From: Modicisalibacter coralii
Lineage (GTDB): Bacteria > Pseudomonadota > Gammaproteobacteria > Pseudomonadales > Halomonadaceae
Direction: 5' to 3'
Assembly: GCF_004117855.1 (NCBI RefSeq)
Contig: NZ_QWBW01000023.1
Coordinates: 1 to 54,415, forward strand
Length of the DNA: 54,415 nucleotides
Shown here: positions 47,461 to 54,415 of the stretch, in pieces
How positions within the stretch are numbered: the stretch's first letter is position 1
Layout of the letters: each line of letters opens with the position of its first letter
Program-made: the position numbers and the translations under genes
The notes under the pieces: generated by a model
Seen by the model: only the letters and a program-made list of their open reading frames with translations
Databases searched by the model: none
Told to the model about the DNA's origin: nothing

Positions 47461-48380
47461 TTTACTTTCAGGTGACGATCGAAGCGGGTTCCGTTCGCCA
47501 AGCCGCAGCGCGCCTGAATATTGCACCGTCTGCCGTTAGTCGTCAGCTTGCGCTGATCGAGACCGCTCTTGGCGCGCCTCTACTGGAGCGCTCGCGCAAT
47601 GGGGTGGTGCCGACGGCAGTCGGAGAGATGCTGCTGGAATACTGCCGCAAACGCTCGGCGCTCGACGACACATTCAGTGAAGAGCTCGACGCCTACCAGC
47701 GCCTGGAAACCGGCCACCTGTCGCTGACCGTGGGTGAAGGCTTCGTCGGGGACCTGCTCGATACGCCCCTACGGACCTTTACCGAACGATATCGTGGGGT
47801 ACGTCTCGATGTGAATACGGGGAGCACCAGCGAGATCATTGAAGCGGTTGTCGAGGACGAGGCGCATATCGGACTGATGTATCACGAACGCGTCCATCCT
47901 CAATTGCGTTTCTGGCATTCCAGCCGTCAGCCGCTCATGGCGCTGATGTCGCCGATGCATCCCCTGGCCAGCGCCGAGGAAGAATTATCACTCTCCGCGC
48001 TCAGTGATCATCCTTTGGCCTTGTGGCGCACCGGGCATGGAGTCCGGCAACTGGTCGACGACGGTTTTCGAGAGGCGGGCCTGCGGCCGCATGTCGTCAT
48101 GCAGACCAATTCGCTTTCCGTGCTTCTGCATGCGGCCCGTTCCGAGCTGACGCTCACGCTATTACCTGCCTTCGCAGCGGCGCGTGAACTGGAGGACAGT
48201 CTGCTCGTCGCCCGGGACGTGGATTGCGAGCGCTTTCGGCAAGCCCATGCCCATATCATCACGCGGATCGGGCGACGCATGCCCAGGGCGGGTCTGCAGT
48301 TGCTGCGCCACCTGGAGCGCTGGATGCGCGCTTTCAAGTCACGCGCCGGCACCGCTAGCGACCCGGCCGCCCCTCGCTAG
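47436..48380 (+). CDS. LysR-family transcriptional regulator
   Basis: The 314-aa protein has the N-terminal winged helix (VYFQVTIEAGSVRQAAARLNIAPSAVSRQLALIETALGAPLLERSRNGVVPTAVGE, residues 9-64) and a periplasmic-binding-like effector domain from about residue 92. It is transcribed toward, and ends 47 bp from, the aldehyde dehydrogenase gene of the minus-strand catabolic operon. It is the likely regulator of that operon. Base composition is less GC-rich than the flanking core genes. No effector can be read from the sequence. Confidence 0.92.
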   Translation: MDIPHQRLVYFQVTIEAGSVRQAAARLNIAPSAVSRQLALIETALGAPLLERSRNGVVPTAVGEMLLEYCRKRSALDDTFSEELDAYQRLETGHLSLTVGEGFVGDLLDTPLRTFTERYRGVRLDVNTGSTSEIIEAVVEDEAHIGLMYHERVHPQLRFWHSSRQPLMALMSPMHPLASAEEELSLSALSDHPLALWRTGHGVRQLVDDGFREAGLRPHVVMQTNSLSVLLHAARSELTLTLLPAFAAARELEDSLLVARDVDCERFRQAHAHIITRIGRRMPRAGLQLLRHLERWMRAFKSRAGTASDPAAPR

Positions 48381-48427
48381 CCGGCACGGCCTGACGCCGG
48401 GCGTATCCGGCGACAAGCTCCGGTCCA

Positions 48428-49978
48428 TCAGCCGACGCCGTTGCCGTAACCCATAGCCACGCTGGCAGAGGTCGCTGTCTCCACCCACACGCTCTGGGCC
48501 ACGGTATACTCCCTGAGACCTTCGATCCCACTGGAGCGTCCGAAGCCACTGTCACCAAAGCCACCGAACGGCGACATGACGTTGATGGCCTTGTAGCTGT
48601 TGATCCACACCGTGCCTGCACGCAGTTGAGCCGCCACCCGATGAGCTCGCGCAGGATCCTGGGTCCACACCGCGCCGGCCAGCCCGAAACGCGTGGCATT
48701 GGCCAGGCGCACGGCATCCTCTTCCGTATCGAACGGCATGACGACCACCACAGGGCCGAAAACCTCTTCCTGAGCGATAGCCATGGTCTCCGAGACATCG
48801 GCCAGCACGGTGGGTGCCAGGAAATAGCCCTCGGCCTCTTGCGGCAGTCCCTCCGGCCGTTTTCCCCCGCACAGCACCCGAGCGCCGTCTTGCTGTGCCT
48901 TTTCGATCATCGAGCTGACGTGCTGATACTGCCTGGCGTTCTGTAGCGGGCCCATCTGGGTAGCCTCGTCGCTGGGCAACCCCACGGTGATATCCCTCGC
49001 TGCGCGTGCCAGCCGTTCGCAGACCACCTCGAACACCTCGCGTTGTACCAGTAGACGGGATCCGGCGACACAGCTCTGCCCCGCTGCAGCAAAAATGGCC
49101 GCCTGAGCACCGGCCACGGCGTCGTCGAGTCTGGCATCCGCAAACACGATATTGGCCGATTTCCCCCCCAGTTCCAGAACACTCGGCACCAGGCGCTCGG
49201 CACCGGCCTGAGCGATGCGTCGGCCACTTTCCGGGGACCCGACAAAGACCAGCTTACTGATCCCTCGATGACCGGTCAGTACAGCGCCCGTGGTGGGCCC
49301 GATGCCGTTGACGATATTGATCAATCCCGTGGGCAACCCACTACGCTCAAGGAGCACGGCGATCACCACCGATGAGAAAGGGGTCATCTCCGAGGGCTTG
49401 AGAACGACTCCATTGCCTGCGGCAATCGCCGGCGCCAACTGCCAGGCACAGGTGAACATGGGCGCATTCCACGGTGTAATCTGGCCAACGACACCGTAGG
49501 GGACCGGGCGCACATAGTTGAGATGCGACGTTGGTACCGGTACTACCTCGCCATGCTGCTTGTCGCACCAGCCGGCGTAGTATTCAAACATCTCACGGAC
49601 CTTGTTCACCTCACCGCGACAATCGCGAATGGGCTTGCCCGCCACCACGCTTTCCAGCTGTGCCAGGGTCTCCTCGTGACCGCGCAATGCCCAGGCGGCC
49701 GCTGTCATTCGTCGGCCTCGCTCACTGGCCGTCAGCAATATCCATTCCTGCTGGCCACGTGCCGCCGCTTCCACGGCACGCTCCACCAAGGTGCTACCGG
49801 CATCACGATACCGAACCAGTGGCAGCCCGGTTACCGGATTGAGCAGTTCGATATATTCACCTTGACCCGGCAGCAACTCGCCGGCCACCCAGTTACTCAA
49901 TGGCAGCTCAGCCTGCATGTCCAACGTGATCAGCAGTTCAGTGAGACGTTCAACGGCCTGGTTATTGAGGGGATTCAT
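48428..49978 (-). CDS. NAD(P)-dependent aldehyde dehydrogenase
   Basis: A 516-aa ALDH-superfamily enzyme. PWNAPMFTCAWQLAPAIAAGN near residue 170 and LKPSEMTPF bind the cofactor. The general base Glu is in LELGGKSANIVF and the nucleophile Cys in GQSCVAGSR near 310. EEVFGPVVVV and the C-terminal PFGGFGDSGFGRSSGIEGLREYT are typical. It resembles betaine- or semialdehyde-type ALDHs without a clear subfamily. The ATG overlaps the preceding dehydrogenase by 4 bp, so the two probably act on one intermediate. Confidence 0.93.
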   Translation of the reverse strand: MNPLNNQAVERLTELLITLDMQAELPLSNWVAGELLPGQGEYIELLNPVTGLPLVRYRDAGSTLVERAVEAAARGQQEWILLTASERGRRMTAAAWALRGHEETLAQLESVVAGKPIRDCRGEVNKVREMFEYYAGWCDKQHGEVVPVPTSHLNYVRPVPYGVVGQITPWNAPMFTCAWQLAPAIAAGNGVVLKPSEMTPFSSVVIAVLLERSGLPTGLINIVNGIGPTTGAVLTGHRGISKLVFVGSPESGRRIAQAGAERLVPSVLELGGKSANIVFADARLDDAVAGAQAAIFAAAGQSCVAGSRLLVQREVFEVVCERLARAARDITVGLPSDEATQMGPLQNARQYQHVSSMIEKAQQDGARVLCGGKRPEGLPQEAEGYFLAPTVLADVSETMAIAQEEVFGPVVVVMPFDTEEDAVRLANATRFGLAGAVWTQDPARAHRVAAQLRAGTVWINSYKAINVMSPFGGFGDSGFGRSSGIEGLREYTVAQSVWVETATSASVAMGYGNGVG

Positions 49979-50877
49979 TTCTCCATCTCCTGGCTTGAGG
50001 GGGAGCTACCCGCTTGAGCGAGCTCCAAGATCGCGTCGGCGATCCGGTTGAAGTCGGCGCTATCGGGCAAGCCATCCTCCTCGGCATGCCAACGCTCAAC
50101 GACCCCTTTCAGAAGCTCCAAAGACAGCCCCATGTCGCTGGCGGCATCGCGTGCCAGGCGAAGATCCTTGCGCATCAGCCCGGTGGTGAAACCAGAATCA
50201 AAGGCCTCGGAAAGAATCCACTTGGGGAAATTGACTTCACTCACGGCGCTACGCCCGGAGCCACTATTCAACCCCGCCAGGCAGGCCTGCGGTTCCACTC
50301 CGGCCCGCTTGGCCAACGCGACGGCTTCGGCCGTAGTCAATAGATGCGCAGCACAGAGATAATTGTTGGCCAGCTTGACGACATGCCCACTTCCTGCAGC
50401 TCCTACATGGGTGTAGCGAGCCGACAGCGCCTTGAGCACTGGCTCGACGCGCGCTATGGTCGAGGCTTCCCCTCCCAGCAGCATGCCGAGGCTCCCCGAG
50501 GCAGCACCCGCGGCCCCCCCGCTTACCGGGGCATCGAGCCACTCATGGCCGGCTTCGAGCACCTTTTGGGCCAACTCGCGGGTCACCGCCGGATCGCTGG
50601 TCGAGGTATCGATAATCACACTGCCCTTCGGCGCTCGCTGTAGAAGCCCCGGCGAGGACTCGATCACGTCCCTGACATGCGCCGACGTGGGCAGTGACAA
50701 CAGATAGACATCGGCGACTGGCAACGCCTCCATGTCAAGCACCGATAAGCCCCGCGAGGCCATGCTCTCTCGTGTGGTTTCGGCGATATCCATGCCCTCG
50801 ACCGTGAACCCGGCTGTCTGCAGGGTCAGCGCCATATTGCCACCCATGTGTCCCAAGCCGATCACTACAATCTTCAT
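49975..50877 (-). CDS. 3-hydroxyisobutyrate-dehydrogenase-like NAD(P) oxidoreductase
   Basis: This 300-aa beta-hydroxyacid dehydrogenase has the Rossmann start VVIGLGHMGGNMALTL, IIDTSTSDP near residue 90, DAPVSGGAAGAASGSLGMLLGG near 117 and the catalytic Lys in KLANNYL near 168. Such enzymes interconvert a hydroxyacid and a semialdehyde. The overlapping ALDH would oxidise that semialdehyde further. Substrate cannot be told: 3-hydroxyisobutyrate, tartronate semialdehyde and related acids are possible. It follows the M20 gene after a 130-bp gap with an inverted repeat. Confidence 0.9.
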   Translation of the reverse strand: MKIVVIGLGHMGGNMALTLQTAGFTVEGMDIAETTRESMASRGLSVLDMEALPVADVYLLSLPTSAHVRDVIESSPGLLQRAPKGSVIIDTSTSDPAVTRELAQKVLEAGHEWLDAPVSGGAAGAASGSLGMLLGGEASTIARVEPVLKALSARYTHVGAAGSGHVVKLANNYLCAAHLLTTAEAVALAKRAGVEPQACLAGLNSGSGRSAVSEVNFPKWILSEAFDSGFTTGLMRKDLRLARDAASDMGLSLELLKGVVERWHAEEDGLPDSADFNRIADAILELAQAGSSPSSQEMEK

Positions 50878-50945
50878 GACAACTCCTGGTTTGTGCTTGT
50901 CTGTTTAGGGCCTCCAACGCCGGCGTACAGGCAAAGGGGCACTGG

Positions 50946-50967
50946 GCCATGTCCTGAAAGACATGGC
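50946..50967. repeat. Inverted repeat between the M20 and dehydrogenase genes
   Basis: GCCATGTC-CTGAAA-GACATGGC is a perfect 8-bp inverted repeat in the 130-bp gap of the minus-strand operon. On the minus strand it is followed by CCAGTGCCCCTTT, not a true U-run. It may attenuate downstream transcription, or be an operator. Confidence 0.5.
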
Positions 50968-51007
50968 GATATACCGGTTGAAGGGGAGTAGAAGTGGTCT
51001 GTTCCGG

Positions 51008-52162
51008 TCAGACCCCGCCAAGAAGCGTCCTGACCAAGGCGGTCCAGTACGCTGCACCAATCGGCGTCAACGCATCGTTGAAGTCGTAATGCGGGCTGTG
51101 CAGCGCCGCACTGCCCTGGCCGTTCCCCAGCCAGATGTAGGCGCCAGGCCGCTTTTGCAACATGAAAGCGAAGTCTTCCGATGCCATGGAGGGCGGCAGG
51201 TCACGGTATACCTGCCGGATGTCCGGCATCGCGTCCAGCACGTCGGCACAGCGATTGGCGTGTTCAGGTGTGTTGAAGGTCGCCGGGTAACGCGACTGGT
51301 AGTCGACACTCGCGTCCAGTCCGTGGAAGGAGGCCATGGCCTCAATTGCCTGGCGAAAACGGGTCTCGAGGTAATCCCGCAAATCCGCGTCGAAACAGCG
51401 CACAGTGCCACACAGCTCTACCGCTTCGGGCATGACATTGAAGGCATCCCCGGCATGGAACTGGGTCACGCTCATGACGGCGGTCTGATGTGCCGGTGTC
51501 TCTCGGCTGATGATGCCCTGGAGTTGGTTGACCAGTTGGCAGGCCGCCAGCACAACATCCGTGCCCAGATGAGGCATGGCGGCATGGCACCCGTTACCCG
51601 AGAGCTTCACGTTGAACACATCGAACGCCGCCATGACTGCGGTATCGTGAACAGCGGCTTCCCCCACCGCCATCCCCGGCCAGTTATGCACCCCGTAGAC
51701 CGCCTCCATCGGGAAGCGCTCGAAGAGCCCTTCCTCGACCATGAGACGTCCACCGCCCTCATTCTCTTCTGCCGGCTGGAAGATGAAATAGACCCGACCG
51801 GCGAAATCGGGATTCTCAGCCAGCCCACAGGCTGCCCCCAGCAGCATGGTGGTGTGACCATCATGGCCACAGGCGTGCATCTTTCCCGGTTTCCGGGACG
51901 CATGTGCAAAGGTGTTGGCTTCGGTCACGTCCAGCGCGTCGATATCGGCTCGGAGCCCGATGGCCCGGTCGCCACCACGACGACCATCGATCCAAGCCAC
52001 GATGCCTGTGCCACCGCCCAGCCCGGTGATCTTTTCGATTCCCAGGCTCTCGAGAATATCGGCAATCCGCGCGCTGGTGTGATGCTCCTCGAAGGCGGTT
52101 TCCGGCTGGCGATGAAATTCATGACGCCATTCGCGCAGCCTGTCTGGGTTAATCATCGACAT
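51008..52162 (-). CDS. M20-family amidohydrolase (hippurate-hydrolase-like)
   Basis: The 384-aa enzyme likely cleaves an N-acyl amino acid or related amide using two metal ions. Metal ligands are visible: Cys and His in MHACGHDGHT near residue 97, Glu pair in QPAEENEGGG near 130, His in VHNWPG near 158 and His in LHSPHYDFND near the end. SGNGCHAAMPHLGTD marks the dimerisation domain. I start at the ATG at 52160-52162, with GGGAA upstream and a family-like N-terminus. An ATG at 52190-52192 directly after the transporter stop (TAAATG) is an alternative. It follows the transporter gene in one operon. Confidence 0.9.
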   Translation of the reverse strand: MSMINPDRLREWRHEFHRQPETAFEEHHTSARIADILESLGIEKITGLGGGTGIVAWIDGRRGGDRAIGLRADIDALDVTEANTFAHASRKPGKMHACGHDGHTTMLLGAACGLAENPDFAGRVYFIFQPAEENEGGGRLMVEEGLFERFPMEAVYGVHNWPGMAVGEAAVHDTAVMAAFDVFNVKLSGNGCHAAMPHLGTDVVLAACQLVNQLQGIISRETPAHQTAVMSVTQFHAGDAFNVMPEAVELCGTVRCFDADLRDYLETRFRQAIEAMASFHGLDASVDYQSRYPATFNTPEHANRCADVLDAMPDIRQVYRDLPPSMASEDFAFMLQKRPGAYIWLGNGQGSAALHSPHYDFNDALTPIGAAYWTALVRTLLGGV

Positions 52163-52192
52163 GGCATTTTCCCTGATTGCAGTCCTGTCCAT

Positions 52193-53491
52193 TTAAAGCA
52201 GCGCCTGGGCCACGACGGCCGATCCGAGGAAGGTGCCGGTGAATACCAGTAGCGAGACAATGATCAGCTTCCAGCCGACCTGCCGAAACATGGTGAATTC
52301 ACGCGGGGAAAGCGCCAGACCCGCATAAGCCAGCACCGGTGTCACGATGGCAAGGAAATTGACGGCCTGGAGTTGTGCGACGATCCAGGCATTACCCGGG
52401 AACCAAGGCAAGGTTACGGCAATGCTGACCAAGGACACCCAGGCGACGCCTGGCAGATAAAACGGGGCGAAGCGAGTAATGACCAGACCCAGCATGGTCA
52501 TGACATACAGGATCAGCATGCCCGGCAACGCCTCCCCAAGAGAGCCACCATTGATGGTATTGCTGATCCAGGCAACTGCACAGACCACCGCCATGACGAT
52601 GGCGGTCTGGCCAAGATGACGCTCGGGACGTTCCTCTTCACTGACCGTGGCTGCGAAATCCGGCGCCTCGGTAACCTTGGCGCCCACGGAATGGACCACT
52701 CGGCGCCCTGAGCACCATTTGAAGATACGCTCGGCCAACGGCAAGGCAATGAACAGCGAGATATACAGCCCGGTGGCATAGGTCAGCAGGTTACTCGCCC
52801 CCGCAAAAGCCAGCAGCTCTTCACGCAGCGCCGGCAAGGCCCCGGCAATCGCTCCCGAGCAGGCCGCCACCATGCTGCCACTACCGACGCCGCAGGCCAT
52901 CGCCAGTGCACGCGGGTCAAAGATATCCAGGGTGGTCAGGTAACCCGCCATCAGCGCGAACCACAACGTCCCGAACATGGTTCCCACGACATAGACACCC
53001 ATGACCCCGACGCCTTCGGGCCCCTTGAGTCCGTACTTGTCGGAGATGATGGCGATATTGGGCTCACGCGCGATGGAATAGGTCGCGCCAATGGCTTCCC
53101 TGCCCATTTTCAAGACGAGCACGGCAAACGGCATGGCCAGCAGCATGGTGCCGAGATTGCCCAGTTCCTGCAGGATCAGGGCCGGTCCAGCATTGATGAT
53201 CTGTTCGATGGCCGGCCCGATCGTCGAGCCGAAGCGCGCGATGAACGGCATGATCGATAGCAGGATGATGGGAGCCGCTGCTTCGCTCAGCTTCACCGGC
53301 ACTAGACGGGACATGGCCGAGAAGAGATGGGGATTGAGCAAAAGCCCAATGATGAAGGCATAGAACAGTGGCAGCAGCAGCAGGGTGCCGGGCCCGAGGG
53401 GGATCTTGATGATCCCGATGGCTTCTGAGATCAGGGCTGCAACAGCCACGATGCCGTGCAAGCGCCAGTCGAGGAGCATGGAGAGTTTCAT
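52193..53491 (-). CDS. Multi-pass membrane transporter, DUF3100-like
   Basis: A 432-aa protein with about 10-12 hydrophobic helices and a short cytoplasmic loop in the middle (about residues 265-300, charged EAPDFAATVSEEERPERH). Glycine-rich IKIPLGPGTLLLLPLFYAFIIGLLL near residue 28 and ACGVGSGSMVAACSGAIAGALP near 200 look like paired substrate-binding segments. I believe it belongs to the DUF3100 family, whose members are often found next to M20 amidohydrolases. It probably imports the compound hydrolysed by the M20 enzyme. The family assignment is from memory of the pattern and should be checked. Confidence 0.7.
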   Translation of the reverse strand: MKLSMLLDWRLHGIVAVAALISEAIGIIKIPLGPGTLLLLPLFYAFIIGLLLNPHLFSAMSRLVPVKLSEAAAPIILLSIMPFIARFGSTIGPAIEQIINAGPALILQELGNLGTMLLAMPFAVLVLKMGREAIGATYSIAREPNIAIISDKYGLKGPEGVGVMGVYVVGTMFGTLWFALMAGYLTTLDIFDPRALAMACGVGSGSMVAACSGAIAGALPALREELLAFAGASNLLTYATGLYISLFIALPLAERIFKWCSGRRVVHSVGAKVTEAPDFAATVSEEERPERHLGQTAIVMAVVCAVAWISNTINGGSLGEALPGMLILYVMTMLGLVITRFAPFYLPGVAWVSLVSIAVTLPWFPGNAWIVAQLQAVNFLAIVTPVLAYAGLALSPREFTMFRQVGWKLIIVSLLVFTGTFLGSAVVAQALL

Positions 53492-53778
53492 GTAGGTGTC
53501 CTGTTGTTGTAATTACGGCCACGACAGCTCAAGGCCTGGATAGGCAGAACCATCACCGACCCTCCGAGTATTGAAGGAGGGAGTGTTCTAATAAAAGAAA
53601 ATTTGCGTTCTATTGTTTAGCTCTCAGCTAGCAGCTTCACAGCCCATTTCGCAGTCGGTGTCGTCACACGGAGTGGAGCGCTCATGTCCCCGCCACGCAG
53701 ATGGCCTTGATACTCACGCAACTGCTGCCGATACACATCGTCGCTCCACCGTAGAGCCGGCCCGCTGGCCCCGGCCAC
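53492..53778. other. Spacer between the catabolic operon and the PuuC-like gene
   Basis: The first part is the leader and promoter region of the transporter operon: AT-rich around 53585-53620, with an inverted repeat CCCTCC-N10-GGAGGG at 53560-53581. Beyond it, the minus strand has an open stretch ending in TAA at 53617-53619. It codes for about 45 residues ending KWAVKLLAES, with an internal ATG at about 53684. This looks like a tail of some gene but I do not recognise it. It may mark an old insertion junction. Confidence 0.4.
53560..53581. repeat. Inverted repeat in the transporter leader
   Basis: CCCTCC-GAGTATTGAA-GGAGGG, a 6-bp-arm inverted repeat about 70-90 bp before the transporter ATG. 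In RNA it would be a hairpin; in DNA it could be a regulator site. The nearby TTCTAATAAAAGAA is also partly palindromic. Confidence 0.4.
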
Positions 53779-53802
53779 AAAAAACCGGCCCATCGGGGCC
53801 GG
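53779..53802 (-). terminator. Terminator after the PuuC-like aldehyde dehydrogenase
   Basis: Minus-strand CCGGCCC / GGGCCGG stem followed by six U, 38 bp after the stop codon. A clear intrinsic terminator. Confidence 0.88.
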
Positions 53803-53839
53803 CAAGCGACATGGCAGGGCATGACGATACGGTGTTGAC

Positions 53840-54415
53840 TCAGGGCACCAGCGACAGCCACACCGTCTTGAGCTCGGAATACTCCTCCAGCGAGTGATGC
53901 GACTTGTCGCGGCCGTTGCCCGACTGCTTGACGCCGCCGAACGGCACCGTCTGATCCATCCCCGCCCAGTTGTTGACGAACACCTGCCCCGACTCGAGGC
54001 GCCGCGACACCCGCATGATGCGGTCGATGTCCTGGCTCCAGACCCCGGCCGCCAGGCCGTACTCGCTGTCGTTGGCCAGCCGCACGGCCTCTTCCTCGCT
54101 GTCGAAGCCGAACACCGCCAGCACCGGGCCGAAGATCTCCTCGCGGCCGATCGCCATCTGCGGAGTGACGCCGTCGAACACCGTCGGCGCGATGAACAGC
54201 CCCGGCCCCTCGGCGGCCGGGTCGCTGCCGGTACGCAGGGTCGCGCCCTCCTCGACGCCGCGGCGGATGTAGTCGCGCACCCGCTCATACTGGGTGCGGT
54301 CGACCATGGCGCCCATGAAGCTCGCCGGGTCGAGCGGGTCGCCGGGCTGCATGCTCTCGGCGGCGGCGAGCAGCTTGTCGACGACGGCCTCGCGGATCGA
54401 ATTCTCGACCAGCAG
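53840..54415 (-). CDS. Aldehyde dehydrogenase, PuuC-like (partial, 5' part outside window)
   Basis: The window holds the last 191 residues of an ALDH. It has EEIFGPVLAVFGFDSEEEAVRLAND, VFVNNWAGMDQTVPFGGVKQSGNGRDKSHHSLEEYSELKTVWLSLVP. The ending strongly resembles gamma-glutamyl-gamma-aminobutyraldehyde dehydrogenase (PuuC) of putrescine breakdown. The catalytic Cys lies outside the window. Base composition returns to the high GC of the core genome, and the protein differs clearly from the other ALDH in this window, so it is not a recent duplicate. Confidence 0.9.
   Translation of the reverse strand: MLVENSIREAVVDKLLAAAESMQPGDPLDPASFMGAMVDRTQYERVRDYIRRGVEEGATLRTGSDPAAEGPGLFIAPTVFDGVTPQMAIGREEIFGPVLAVFGFDSEEEAVRLANDSEYGLAAGVWSQDIDRIMRVSRRLESGQVFVNNWAGMDQTVPFGGVKQSGNGRDKSHHSLEEYSELKTVWLSLVP

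Noticed and set aside
53617..54288. A 223-codon minus-strand frame covering the spacer and the PuuC-like gene
   Set aside because: Most of it is an out-of-frame shadow of the PuuC-like ALDH and reads through its terminator; only the last 45 codons lie outside and are described separately.

Overview
The window is a chromosomal piece of a high-GC gammaproteobacterium, most likely a halomonad (Halomonas/Chromohalobacter-type). I infer this from the protein sequences and from blocks of gene order shared with Pseudomonas: lysC-csrA-tRNA-Ser-tRNA-Arg, recA-recX, mutS-fdxA, pyrG-kdsA-eno, and pilMNOPQ-aroK-aroB next to gltB-gltD with mrcA divergent. There is no rRNA operon, CRISPR array, intact insertion sequence or prophage. 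Nearly all of it is core genome. The exception is a catabolic cluster near the right end (about 47.4-53.5 kb), whose base composition looks visibly less GC-rich.

Left part (1-15.6 kb). A cytochrome c maturation operon (ccmABC and the start of ccmD, minus strand) is divergent from a LexA-fold protein without a DNA-binding domain, YigZ and DusC. Next come two identical tRNA-Arg(ACG) genes and a tRNA-Ser(GCT), csrA with a structured leader, lysC, alaS, recX-recA with an upstream LexA box, pncC, and then mutS and fdxA on the plus strand.

Intergenic 15.64-16.21 kb. This is the most interesting non-coding stretch. Between fdxA and eno, on the minus strand, there is a candidate sRNA of about 270 nt. 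It has a promoter, a strong terminator, nine GGA motifs and an upstream near-match to the GacA box. In Pseudomonas, rsmZ lies beside fdxA. I propose an RsmZ/CsrB-type CsrA sponge here. With csrA itself about 10 kb away, and GGA motifs in the csrA leader, the window holds both the regulator and a probable antagonist.

Middle (16.2-41.6 kb). pyrG-kdsA-eno, a cupin gene, gltB-gltD (glutamate synthase), the type IV pilus operon pilMNOPQ followed by aroK-aroB, divergent mrcA (PBP1A), a DUF481 outer-membrane protein, malic enzyme maeB, and a TelA plus XpaC-like pair.

Right part (41.6-54.4 kb). A RecB/Cas4-like nuclease fused to an XPD-like iron-sulphur helicase overlaps a bacterial FAN1 nuclease, which suggests a DNA crosslink or branched-DNA repair module. 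Then come a YbhB-family protein and an orphan LuxR regulator. The catabolic cluster follows: a LysR regulator convergent with an operon of a multi-pass transporter, an M20 amidohydrolase, a 3-hydroxyisobutyrate-dehydrogenase-like enzyme and an aldehyde dehydrogenase. The window ends in a truncated PuuC-like aldehyde dehydrogenase.
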